Assembly (NCBI GenBank): GCA_021372725.1
Contig: JAJFTV010000112.1
Coordinates: 1 to 64,000, forward strand
Direction of reading: 5' to 3'
DNA: 64,000 nt
DNA from: Chloroflexota bacterium
GTDB taxonomy: Bacteria > Chloroflexota > Anaerolineae > Anaerolineales > Anaerolineaceae
The notes beneath the pieces are model-generated. The model made no database searches and had not been told where the DNA came from. It saw only the letters and a program-made list of their open reading frames with translations. Positions 56,406 through 64,000 of this stretch are shown piece by piece. Positions within the stretch are counted from its first letter, which is position 1, and the number at the start of each line of letters is the position of its first letter. The position numbers were made by a program, and so were the translations under genes.

Positions 56406-57452
56406 TCAAGGGAGAAACTGCTGCGGATCCAATGTTGCCACTCCTGCCAGTTTGAGCACTCGCAATGCCCGCAGGGTAACCCATTTGTTTGCAGTCTTCC
56501 TGGCTCCAAAATTGACCCATGTTTTGTCAGTATAGTCATAGTCCAGGTTCCAGCAGCCAGAGCTGTCCTGCTTACTGCGAATGAAAGCGATAGCGTTATC
56601 CAGTCGCCGGTCATAGATCGCAGAGGTTTGCAAGACGGCCTCCACCAATTGCAAGATATCAGTCACATAAAAAACCGGAAAACCAAATTTCCACCAGCTT
56701 CGGTTGGGCCTTTCATTGTTGCGGGAAGGATATGCCGCAGTTGCAGGATCGACCTTTAAAAGGAAATCCAGCCCCACCGATACCGCTTTTTGTATCTGGG
56801 GCGTCCAATTGTTGCGGGGTAAACTTCCAAATGCGGACATTACCTTCACCGCTCCCCAGGCGCACGGCATACCCGAAGTGGCTCCACACGCAAACGCCGG
56901 TCCGCATTTCATCGCATAATAGCGCTGCGGAGATTGTTTCTCTGATTGAGGAGCGATCCCATCCCCGGTCTCGCTGCGCGCCATCCAGTCGAATGCCAGA
57001 TCCAGACGCTCATCCTCAACGCCCATATCCAGCAATGCCTTGCACAGGTTGCCCTGCAAACAGTCAAACGTGCTCCCTGGCGCACCGGAATTGGAAAATT
57101 GCCCGTATTTTGTAAGGCCGTGATCCAGCATATAAGAGCAGGCTTGTTGAATCCGTGCATCCTCCTTGATCGAACCACCCAACTGTGCCAGCAAAATGAT
57201 CGCCCAAACCGACGATCGATACTTTGGGTTGTAACCCGGCCCGGGTTTTACCCACCAGCCTTCCGGATTCATAGCCTGCAACACCTGTGAAATGGGGCCT
57301 TCAGCATGGGCATTTCGCCTTGCACCGGCAAGCTCTGCATCCTCCGCCGGAAGGCATAGCAAATCGCGCAATGCCAGATAGCGAACTCCGGGATCTTCGC
57401 GTTCCAACAGCCAGATGAACGATTCGTTGTCCTTATTGTTTTCTTTTGACAT
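56406..57452 (-). CDS. Alpha/alpha-toroid (terpene-cyclase/prenyltransferase-like) protein of unknown function
   Basis: The 348-residue protein starts at ATG 57452, behind GGGGGCG; earlier in-frame codons overlap the neighbouring gene. Repeated short motifs such as NPEGWWVK, YKSSVWAII-like (YRSSVWAIILLAQLG) and DSSGCWNLDYDYTDKTWVNFG, near residues 62, 82 and 310, are typical of the six-hairpin toroid repeats. It lacks the DXDD motif of squalene-hopene cyclases. Similar proteins are sometimes labelled as nitrogen fixation proteins without evidence. It is co-transcribed with the GyrI-like gene. Confidence 0.6.
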   Translation of the reverse strand: MSKENNKDNESFIWLLEREDPGVRYLALRDLLCLPAEDAELAGARRNAHAEGPISQVLQAMNPEGWWVKPGPGYNPKYRSSVWAIILLAQLGGSIKEDARIQQACSYMLDHGLTKYGQFSNSGAPGSTFDCLQGNLCKALLDMGVEDERLDLAFDWMARSETGDGIAPQSEKQSPQRYYAMKCGPAFACGATSGMPCAWGAVKVMSAFGSLPRNNWTPQIQKAVSVGLDFLLKVDPATAAYPSRNNERPNRSWWKFGFPVFYVTDILQLVEAVLQTSAIYDRRLDNAIAFIRSKQDSSGCWNLDYDYTDKTWVNFGARKTANKWVTLRALRVLKLAGVATLDPQQFLP

Positions 57453-57465
57453 GGTTACGCCCCCT

Positions 57466-58128
57466 TCAGTTACCGTTGTCCGTTCGATGGGTAACTTCAT
57501 CGATTTTTTCCACCGGATGACGCAGAATGGTCTTCAGTTTCTCAGGGTCCGCCCGGCGCGGGTCTCCCATATAAATTTCGTGATGCTTTCCCCTGAATTG
57601 ATATCCATTCTCATGGCTGAATGATTCCATGACAGTCAGGGTATCCATTTCACGGCTGTAAGGCCCAATATGCATCATCTGGGCACTCAGGCCTTCAGTA
57701 AATTCCTGCAGGCGAAGCAAATCCAGTGCCGGATTGGGTTTCTTCTTTCGCAGGTCCTCAATGGTATCCCCGAACAAATCCGCTGTAACCGGTTCAGGCT
57801 GCATGATCATGGCAGTCCAGTGCCAGTTGCTGGGCTTTCGGATATCAAACTCACCGGAATCCACCCACCAAAGACCTTCCAACGCCATCACCGGATAGTC
57901 AATCGGATTTTCGCGCCGTTTTTTCAAGGTAAATTTGAGCGTGTACGAGATGCCGTACAAAGCCTGAACAGCATTCTGAAATGCAGGAGATGTGGAAGGG
58001 CCATATCCAGGCTCAATCACTCCATCCACCATCGCAAACGACATCGAAGGCACATCCACAATTTCGACTTTCTTTGCCGATGGTTTATATAAACAGGCAT
58101 ATTTCTTTTTTAGATCGATTTTTTCCAT
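57466..58128 (-). CDS. GyrI-like small-molecule-binding domain protein
   Basis: The 220-residue protein starts at ATG 58128 behind GGGAGC. It resembles the COG4832-type GyrI-like family: KKVEIVDVPSMSFAMVDGVIEPG near residue 20 and LEGLWWVDSGEFDI near residue 84, with a C-terminal KLKTILRHPVE motif. There is no DNA-binding domain. Family members bind or hydrolyse hydrophobic cations or similar ligands; the role here is unknown. It sits 13 bases before the toroid protein. Confidence 0.78.
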   Translation of the reverse strand: MEKIDLKKKYACLYKPSAKKVEIVDVPSMSFAMVDGVIEPGYGPSTSPAFQNAVQALYGISYTLKFTLKKRRENPIDYPVMALEGLWWVDSGEFDIRKPSNWHWTAMIMQPEPVTADLFGDTIEDLRKKKPNPALDLLRLQEFTEGLSAQMMHIGPYSREMDTLTVMESFSHENGYQFRGKHHEIYMGDPRRADPEKLKTILRHPVEKIDEVTHRTDNGN

Positions 58129-58283
58129 GTGCTCCCTCTTCCTTTCCGTGTACTTGCCTGGACAGTCGATTGATCAGCAGGCTTCATGCAAAATGACAGG
58201 CTGCAACGAGTTTGTATTGATTATTTTATATATTATCAAGTTATCCATACCGCTGCCTGCGGTAAATGAAATTTTTTTCGGTA

Positions 58284-59300
58284 TCATTCCCATGGTTTCA
58301 GGATGATCTTGGCACATTGCCGGGATGCAGAAATCTCAAATGCCTGCTGAACCTGGCTCATCGGTAAAGTATGGCTGATGAGATGTCTGACCACCAGCGA
58401 GTTCTGAATTACCTGCATGATGAGTGGAAATAGTGAAAGGTTGTAATGCCACGCTCCGCTCAAACTGATGCCCTTGCGGATCAGATCGGGGCTGACCGTG
58501 ACCGGCAGTTCCTGCGTACTTTCGCCCACGAAGGTCACATGGCCCTTGCGCCGCACAGCATCAAGGCAGAAACGCTGGGCTGCCAACACGCCCGAACAAT
58601 CCAGCGCCTTGTCAACGCCCTTGCCATGTGTGAGATGTTTTATGGCTTCCAGATTATTAGGATTTCCCGGGTTAAGGATCACATCCGCTCCCAATAATCG
58701 GGCACGCTCTGAACGCCAGGAATTCCCTTCCATCACAATCACCCTGGCGCCCAGGTAGCAGGCGTTGACGATTGCACCCAGGCCTACCGGCCCGGCGCCG
58801 CAAATCAAAACGGTATCGAAGGCATTCACTCCCATGGTGTAAAAAGCGCTAAATGAAGGCCCCAGAGCACACAGGGCCAGTGAAGCCATATCGATGGAGA
58901 CATCATCCGGTACGACCGGTAAAAGCCAGGAAGGTTTGAGCATATATTGGGCATACGTTGAGCTGCCTTCACGAGAACCGGTGAAACCTGCAAAATCATA
59001 GCTGTTTTCGCAGTGAATAAAATCGCCTGCCACACACAAGTCGCATTTTCCGCACGGATAGTGCGGCATCACCACCACCCTGTCGCCGGGTTTCACTTTA
59101 CAGGGTTGAGCGACCTCTACCACTTCACCGGCGGCTTCATGACCCATATATTCGAGCCCCGGCCCGGTGACAAAACGTTTATATTCGGTACACATGGGTG
59201 TGGCAAGAATTTTAACCAGCGCCCAATCCTCTTTTGGAGATGGCATGGGTGCATCCACCAGGCCGGCTCTTCCTGCTTCAAAAATAACTGCCCGCTTCAT
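58284..59300 (-). CDS. Zinc-dependent alcohol dehydrogenase (MDR family)
   Basis: ATG 59300 has AAAGGAAA upstream, giving 338 residues. Catalytic zinc ligands are Cys37 and His54-Glu55, and the structural zinc is held by Cys83, Cys86, Cys89 and Cys97 (CGKCDLC...C). The NAD(P)-binding VLICGAGPVGLGAIVNACYLGARVIVMEG lies near residue 165. It is probably a polyol or sugar-alcohol type dehydrogenase; the substrate cannot be told. No adjacent pathway gene hints at it. Confidence 0.9.
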   Translation of the reverse strand: MKRAVIFEAGRAGLVDAPMPSPKEDWALVKILATPMCTEYKRFVTGPGLEYMGHEAAGEVVEVAQPCKVKPGDRVVVMPHYPCGKCDLCVAGDFIHCENSYDFAGFTGSREGSSTYAQYMLKPSWLLPVVPDDVSIDMASLALCALGPSFSAFYTMGVNAFDTVLICGAGPVGLGAIVNACYLGARVIVMEGNSWRSERARLLGADVILNPGNPNNLEAIKHLTHGKGVDKALDCSGVLAAQRFCLDAVRRKGHVTFVGESTQELPVTVSPDLIRKGISLSGAWHYNLSLFPLIMQVIQNSLVVRHLISHTLPMSQVQQAFEISASRQCAKIILKPWE

Positions 59301-59571
59301 GGATAATTTCCTTTTGTTGATAGCGCTGAAAGTACCTTGTTCAGTTGATCCCACGGATCAGCCGGTGATTCATACCGGCGAGAATCAGGGAGAAAAAAGG
59401 TTGACGAAACGTTACAAATGAATTCTATTCAATTAATGATCGTTGTCAAGAAAACGGATTCAAAGTTTTAGGCTCTTTTTCAACACCTTCAGGGATTCAC
59501 TCTGGAATAAACCTTTACATCCCGTTACTTGAACAACAGGTCGCCAGGTAAATACCGTACTTTATTCAGTG

Positions 59572-59615
59572 TGAAATGTTAAAGAAAAACAAATTTGTTT
59601 TTCTTTAACATTTCA
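59572..59615. repeat. 44-bp perfect palindrome, AT-rich
   Basis: Twenty-two bases (59572-59593) are mirrored without any mismatch or loop at 59594-59615. It lies between the divergent alcohol dehydrogenase and mraZ genes. A run of A on the plus side, and no T-run on either transcript, argues against a simple terminator. It may be a regulator site or cruciform. Confidence 0.9.
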
Positions 59616-59672
59616 AAAAAACGCATTAAGAAAATTTTAAGATAAAAAAATCATAAATCATGTCTTTTTTGC

Positions 59673-59701
59673 TTGCATTTTGTCCCGTAATGCAATATAC
59701 T
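59673..59701 (+). promoter_or_regulatory. Promoter of the mraZ/division cluster
   Basis: TTGCAT (59673-59678) and TATACT (59696-59701) are 17 bases apart. Transcription would begin near 59708, right before the GTGGT repeats. Confidence 0.7.
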
Positions 59702-59711
59702 GTGAGAAATT

Positions 59712-59736
59712 GTGGTAAATAGTGGTTAATAGTGGT
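59712..59736 (+). promoter_or_regulatory. MraZ operator: three GTGGT repeats at 10-bp period
   Basis: GTGGT occurs at 59712, 59722 and 59732, exactly 10 bp apart. MraZ is known to bind direct repeats with this period at its own promoter, so this marks autoregulation of the dcw cluster. Confidence 0.85.
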
Positions 59737-59780
59737 GCCGGATTTCCGGCATCTTGTCTTAATAAACAGGATTAGAACAC

Positions 59781-60218
59781 ATGTTCATGGGCCAATACGA
59801 ACACACCATCGATCCAAAGGGTCGCCTTATGATACCGGTCAAATTCCGCGAGTATTTGAACGATGGTGCTGTCGTAACCAAAGGCTTCGAACAAAATCTA
59901 ATGGTGCTTTCGACGAGCGCATTTGATTCGACAACCAAAAGAATTGAGGAATTGAGTGTCACCCAGCATGCTGCCAGGCTGCTCCAAAGGCAAATATTTG
60001 GTTTTGCCCAGCAGGTAACGTTGGATAAATTGGGCAGAATACTTATCCCATCATTTTTGCGTGATACAGCAAACCTGAAAGATGCGGTGATTGTTGTGGG
60101 CATGAGCAGCTTTTTTGAAGTTTGGTCGCCCGAACAATGGAAGCTGCAGATGAATGAACTGCAAAATCCTGAGGCGGACGAACAAAGATACGCTGCATTT
60201 AATCTTCCGATCGGGTGA
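59781..60218 (+). CDS. mraZ: Transcriptional regulator MraZ
   Basis: The 145-residue protein has two AbrB-like half domains. MGQYEHTIDPKGRLMIPVKFRE lies at residues 3-24, and the second half has QQVTLDKLGRILIPSFLR near residue 82. ATG 59781 and ATG 59787 are both possible. It is the first gene of the mraZ-rsmH-ftsL-ftsI-murF cluster. Confidence 0.96.
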   Translation: MFMGQYEHTIDPKGRLMIPVKFREYLNDGAVVTKGFEQNLMVLSTSAFDSTTKRIEELSVTQHAARLLQRQIFGFAQQVTLDKLGRILIPSFLRDTANLKDAVIVVGMSSFFEVWSPEQWKLQMNELQNPEADEQRYAAFNLPIG

Positions 60219-60226
60219 GGTACTGC

Positions 60227-61168
60227 ATGCCACACTCTGGCGTCAGCAATCCTCACCAACCTGTACTTTACCAAGAAGTCTTAAGGGCTTTGAATCCATT
60301 CAGCCCCGGACGATATATTGATGCTACAGTAGGAGCAGGTGGACATGCCTGGGGGATTTTGGATGCCTGTGCTCCTTCAGGTGAACTGTTGGGTCTGGAT
60401 GTGGATCCTGTCGCACTGGATCTCGCAAAAGAACGATTGTCCGGTTTTGGCAAACGCATCATTTTGAAACAGTCCTCATATATCTTTTTACTGGATCAGA
60501 TGCAAAGCCTGGGCTGGCAATCAGTGGATGGGGTGCTGTTGGATCTGGGGGTATCATCCATGCAGCTTGACCGAGCCGAAAAGGGATTTTCATTCCGGGT
60601 AGAGGGCCCTCTGGATATGCGGTTCAATCCGGATCAACCTGTCACGGCGGCCGATCTTGTCAATCATTTGCCTGTCGAAGCTCTGGCGGATATCCTGTGG
60701 AAGTATGGCGAAGAACGGCAGGCGCGGAGAATCGCAAATGCCATTCTTGCCAACCGCCCCCTGCACACCACCACACAGCTTGCTGAAGTGATCCAGCGTA
60801 CGGTGGGCGGGAAAGGCCGCTCCATTCACCCGGCTACACTGACCTTTCAAGCTTTAAGAATCGCAGTCAATCAGGAGCTGCAGGCGCTGGAACAGGTTTT
60901 GCCGGATGCGATCAAGGCCCTGGTGCCAGGAGGTAGACTGGTGGTGATTTCGTTCCACTCATTGGAGGATCGCCTGGTAAAGCAATTCTTCCAAAGGGAA
61001 GCCCGCGATTGTATTTGTCCTCCAAAACAGCCGGTATGCACCTGCCAGCATAAACGAAGCATCAAAATTGTCCAGCGTTTGTACAAGCCTACAGCAAGTG
61101 AGGTTGATGATAACCCAAGAGCGCGCAGCGCTCGTCTCCGCATAGCGGAGAAAATCGTTATGGCATAG
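60227..61168 (+). CDS. rsmH: 16S rRNA (cytosine(1402)-N4)-methyltransferase RsmH
   Basis: The protein has 313 residues from ATG 60227, 8 bases after GAGG. Conserved elements are HQPVLYQEVL, the SAM loop YIDATVGAGGHAWGIL near residue 30, GVLLDLGVSSMQLDRAEKGFSF near residue 105 and VISFHSLEDRLVKQFF near residue 240. It methylates C1402 of 16S rRNA. It follows mraZ with almost no gap. Confidence 0.96.
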   Translation: MPHSGVSNPHQPVLYQEVLRALNPFSPGRYIDATVGAGGHAWGILDACAPSGELLGLDVDPVALDLAKERLSGFGKRIILKQSSYIFLLDQMQSLGWQSVDGVLLDLGVSSMQLDRAEKGFSFRVEGPLDMRFNPDQPVTAADLVNHLPVEALADILWKYGEERQARRIANAILANRPLHTTTQLAEVIQRTVGGKGRSIHPATLTFQALRIAVNQELQALEQVLPDAIKALVPGGRLVVISFHSLEDRLVKQFFQREARDCICPPKQPVCTCQHKRSIKIVQRLYKPTASEVDDNPRARSARLRIAEKIVMA

Positions 61169-61203
61169 TTTTTGCATAAAAAGGGTACAGTTGAGGGATT
61201 TAA

Positions 61204-61662
61204 ATGATGCAAAATATTAAATATGCCTATAAACAGGCTCCCTGGCGCAAGCAGTTGCGGGGATTAGCCTGGCTATTGGTGGTATTGGTCATCTTTGTCA
61301 TGATTGCCATCGCTTATCTGAATATTTCGGCAAAAACCTATGCGGCGGGCATCGAAATCCAGTCCATGCAAAGTGAGCAGGAAATACTATCCAATGATAT
61401 TGCCGACTTGCACAACCAGTTGGGAAGTGCTACCGCTTATCAGGTTATGTCTGGAAAGGCCAATGAAAAAGGTTACCAGATTATCGCGAATTCATCACGG
61501 ATCGTGTATCTCAAAATTCCGGGATATATTGAACCAGCGCTTGAAATCGAGGTACCAAAGAAAAATGCTGTCAACCCAGAGCCAGCGATCAAGTCAATTT
61601 ATACCCGCTCATTGTGGGATCTGTTAATGAACGGTGCTCTAAAATTGGGAGACAATTCTTAG
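61204..61662 (+). CDS. FtsL/DivIC-like septum formation protein
   Basis: The 152-residue bitopic protein has a basic cytoplasmic leader, a single helix at about residues 20-40 (GLAWLLVVLVIFVMIAIAYL) and a short coiled-coil-like segment (residues 52-75) outside. The position between rsmH and ftsI is that of ftsL, but the sequence is too divergent for a firm name. It would bring the septal synthase to the divisome. Confidence 0.7.
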   Translation: MMQNIKYAYKQAPWRKQLRGLAWLLVVLVIFVMIAIAYLNISAKTYAAGIEIQSMQSEQEILSNDIADLHNQLGSATAYQVMSGKANEKGYQIIANSSRIVYLKIPGYIEPALEIEVPKKNAVNPEPAIKSIYTRSLWDLLMNGALKLGDNS

Positions 61663-61670
61663 AGATTCTG

Positions 61671-63419
61671 ATGATGAAAAAATTCGACAGAATTAGTTTC
61701 GTTGGAGTAGTTATCACCTTGATAGGTGTTTTAATCGTCTATCGCCTGATTTCAATTCAGAAAGAAGGCAAGTTTCTGGTCGAAGAAGCTGTCTACTCAG
61801 AGGTGATCAAGCCTGATCGGGGTATCATCTATGACCGCGATGGGCACATTCTGGCAGGAAACAAACTGGTTTACGAAGTAGGTGTCGAACTAAACCAGGT
61901 CGATGAGGTGAACGGTGCTGAAACGATTGCCAAGGAAACGTCAGACTTGCTGGGTCTTGACTATGACACGGTAAAAAAATATGCCAGCAGAGAATTCGAT
62001 GCGACCAAAGCACGCTATCTGGTGCTGGGTGACTTCATCGATCCTGATAAAATTGCCAAAATTAATGCCGAAAAAAACCAGCGCCAATCGAAATATGACA
62101 CCTCTCTCAACGGGCTTTACTGGTTTCCTCATCTGAAAAGAAACTACCCTGAAGATGACCTTGCCTCAAACATCCTCGGTTTTTATTCATTTTGGGACAG
62201 GCTGGAAGGCAGCCCTCATTTCGGTATCGAAGAAGAATATGAAGACATGTTAGCCGGTGTACCTGAAACGGTTACCTATCATCTTAATCCCAGTGAAATC
62301 ACGGCGATTCCCGATATTCCCCCCGGAGCCAATCTCGTTCTCACCATCGATCGCGAGATTCAATCCATGGCAGAGAGAATTATCGATCACAAGACAGAGA
62401 GCTCAGGCGCAGTTTCAGGCACCATCCTCATCATGGATCCTGAAACAGGCGAAATATTAGCCATGGCGGTTACACCCCGCATTAACCCAAATAAATACGA
62501 GAAATCAGGCAGCCTGCTGACAGAAAGCTCCTCATATAACCGGGCGATTGACGTCAACTTCGAACCCGGTTCTGTCTTCAAGATATTCACCATGGCCGCC
62601 GCTCTGGATGCCCAGGTGGTTGAACCCACCACGCCATTCCTGGATGAAGGCTCCATCTCGGTAGGTGGATATACCATTTATAACTGGGACCGCGAGGCCT
62701 GGGGGCCACAAACCATGTTGGGGTGTATGCAGCATTCGCTGAATGTCTGCCTCTCATGGGTCGCCGTTGAAAAACTGGGCGCAGCAACATTTTATGATTA
62801 TCTCAATCGTTTTGGCATTGGTCACCGCACCAACATTGACCTGGCCGGTGAGCAGGTCTATCCGCTCAGCGTACCGGGTGACAGCACCTGGTCTGAGGTA
62901 AACCTGGCAACCAACTCATTTGGGCAAGGTCTTGCCATCACACCCATCCAATTGGTTACGGCTGCCTCCGCAATCGCCAATGACGGCAAAATGATGGCTC
63001 CCCATGTGTTAAAGGAAGTCGTTTCGGCAGATCAACATATTGTCATCCAACCCAGGGTGATCGGCAACCCGATCAGTGCAGATACTGCCCGTGAGCTGAC
63101 CGATATGCTGACCACCTCGCTCGAAGAGGAAGCCTCAGATGCACTGGTCGATGGATATAGTCTGGCAGGGAAAACGGGCACCGCAGAAATAGCGGTCGGC
63201 GATCAGGGATACATCACCAATCTGACCAACGCATCGTTCATCGGATGGGGACCATCTGATGATCCGAAGTTTATTGTTTATATCTGGCTGGAAAAACCAA
63301 CGTCATCGATGTGGGGTTCAATTGTTGCGGCCCCCATATTTAGTGAAGTTGTCCAGGAGCTGGTGGTTTTAATGGAACTCCCGCCCGATTCTGTGCGCGA
63401 AAAACTGGCGTTGGAATGA
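61671..63419 (+). CDS. ftsI: Penicillin-binding protein 2/FtsI-type peptidoglycan transpeptidase
   Basis: The protein has 582 residues from ATG 61671; upstream in-frame codons overlap the ftsL-like gene. After a single N-terminal helix (residues 8-26) comes the dimerisation region beginning PDRGIIYDRDG, then the transpeptidase domain with Ser301-x-x-Lys304 (SVFK), Ser356-x-Asn358 (SLN) and Lys501-Thr-Gly (KTG). There is no PASTA domain. It cross-links septal peptidoglycan. Confidence 0.93.
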   Translation: MMKKFDRISFVGVVITLIGVLIVYRLISIQKEGKFLVEEAVYSEVIKPDRGIIYDRDGHILAGNKLVYEVGVELNQVDEVNGAETIAKETSDLLGLDYDTVKKYASREFDATKARYLVLGDFIDPDKIAKINAEKNQRQSKYDTSLNGLYWFPHLKRNYPEDDLASNILGFYSFWDRLEGSPHFGIEEEYEDMLAGVPETVTYHLNPSEITAIPDIPPGANLVLTIDREIQSMAERIIDHKTESSGAVSGTILIMDPETGEILAMAVTPRINPNKYEKSGSLLTESSSYNRAIDVNFEPGSVFKIFTMAAALDAQVVEPTTPFLDEGSISVGGYTIYNWDREAWGPQTMLGCMQHSLNVCLSWVAVEKLGAATFYDYLNRFGIGHRTNIDLAGEQVYPLSVPGDSTWSEVNLATNSFGQGLAITPIQLVTAASAIANDGKMMAPHVLKEVVSADQHIVIQPRVIGNPISADTARELTDMLTTSLEEEASDALVDGYSLAGKTGTAEIAVGDQGYITNLTNASFIGWGPSDDPKFIVYIWLEKPTSSMWGSIVAAPIFSEVVQELVVLMELPPDSVREKLALE

Positions 63420-64000
63420 GAGGTAGTGTGCTTAAACTTGCGGATGTGATCGAGGCCCTTACCGGCGCCAAACCGACAAATGCTTCTTCAATCATTACTG
63501 AAGCATTCGTCGACTCTCGCCAGGTTCTCCCGGCAGGAATGTTTGTTGCGCTGCCCGGCGAACGTTCTGACGGGCATGATCACATAAAACAGGCTTTTGA
63601 ATTAGGCGCCAGCCTGGCAATCATTCAAAAAGATGTCGGGGACCAGTTCCCGGTTGTAGATTTGACAGCCCCTCAACCGTCAGCCGGATATGACCTCCCG
63701 TCTGGCCCATTTTGTCTGAAAGTGGAAAACAGTCTGGAGGCACTGCAAAAAATTGCCGGTTTCTGGAGGGGCAAACTGAATACCAGAGTCATCTCCATCA
63801 CCGGCAGCATCGGAAAATCGACCACAAAAGAGCTTACCAGCGATGTTCTTTCCCAGCGCTATCGAACATTGAAAAGTCGGGGAAATTTGAACAATGAAAT
63901 TGGGTTGCCCCTCTCTCTGCTGCGCTTGAGTTCCGGCCATCAGCGTGCAGTCCTTGAAATGGGCTTCTATGTGCCGGGAGAAATCCGCCAGTTGTGCGAC
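63416..64000 (+). CDS. murF: UDP-N-acetylmuramoyl-tripeptide--D-alanyl-D-alanine ligase, N-terminal part (3' truncated by window)
   Basis: ATG 63416 overlaps the ftsI stop (ATGA), and the frame stays open to the window end, giving 195 residues; GTG 63428 is an alternative start. The N-terminal domain has SRQVLPAGMFVALPGERSDGHDHI near residue 40, and the ATP-binding P-loop reads ITGSIGKSTTKE near residue 128 instead of the usual GSNGKT. The RGNLNNEIGLPLSLLRL segment near residue 158 is characteristic of MurF. Confidence 0.92.
   Translation, partial: MRGSVLKLADVIEALTGAKPTNASSIITEAFVDSRQVLPAGMFVALPGERSDGHDHIKQAFELGASLAIIQKDVGDQFPVVDLTAPQPSAGYDLPSGPFCLKVENSLEALQKIAGFWRGKLNTRVISITGSIGKSTTKELTSDVLSQRYRTLKSRGNLNNEIGLPLSLLRLSSGHQRAVLEMGFYVPGEIRQLCD

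Overview
The window looks like a chromosomal segment of a Gram-positive-type or monoderm-like bacterium of moderate GC content. The most economical guess is a member of the Chloroflexota, class Anaerolineae. This is inference from gene content (Ig/FN3-repeat surface proteins, several lipoprotein-dependent ABC importers, a patatin next to an MGDG-synthase-like gene, and an mraZ-rsmH-ftsL-ftsI-murF division cluster), not from a marker tree. No rRNA, tRNA, CRISPR array or prophage was seen.

Layout. 0-5 kb: tail of a surface repeat protein, a secreted subtilisin-type protease anchored by a C-terminal helix, then on the minus strand a TspO-like membrane protein and a thioredoxin-fold gene whose apparent nonsense codon is very probably selenocysteine. 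4.3-14 kb: a decayed cobalamin-binding gene, then a LacI regulator with two identical operators 242 bp apart, a PF07090-type protein, a complete Opp/Dpp-type ABC importer and an M24 peptidase, all on one strand. 14.5-16.5 kb: lipoate-protein ligase and lipoyl synthase. 16.7-19.5 kb: a flippase-like membrane protein, a patatin, and three successive gene remnants (MGDG synthase, Tat-exported protein, c-type cytochrome). 19.5-23.6 kb: an Rrf2 regulator with pstSCAB. 23.6-26.7 kb: cbiMQO-type Co/Ni ECF transporter divergent from a Fur-family regulator.

26.8-46.2 kb is an envelope-polysaccharide region with a sulfation theme: two sulfotransferases, two GT4-like glycosyltransferases, a large Ig/FN3 surface protein, cysC-cysD-cysN-cysQ (PAPS synthesis and PAP removal) directly followed by a polysaccharide flippase, and methyltransferases. 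No PAPS reductase is present, so the PAPS is more likely used for sulfating a polymer than for sulfide formation. A YgeY-like M20 hydrolase and a MalK/UgpC-type ATPase are also here. 46.7-50.2 kb carries a sugar ABC importer (SBP and two permeases, no ATPase), which the ATPase at 35.5 kb could energise.

50.7-55.6 kb is a complete pyruvate dehydrogenase-type operon (E1 alpha, E1 beta, E2, E3); its lipoylation would be supplied by the 14-16 kb genes. 55.6-59.3 kb holds a methyltransferase, an alpha/alpha-toroid-like protein, a GyrI-like ligand-binding protein and a zinc alcohol dehydrogenase. 59.7-64 kb starts the division and cell wall cluster behind a promoter with three 10-bp-spaced GTGGT repeats, the expected MraZ operator; murF runs off the end.

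Most interesting items: the UGA-containing peroxiredoxin-like gene with a SECIS-like hairpin, the sulfation operon with a degenerate APS-kinase tail on CysN, the twin LacI operators, a pstC gene lacking any ordinary start codon at the place its N-terminus requires, and a 44-bp perfect palindrome upstream of mraZ.
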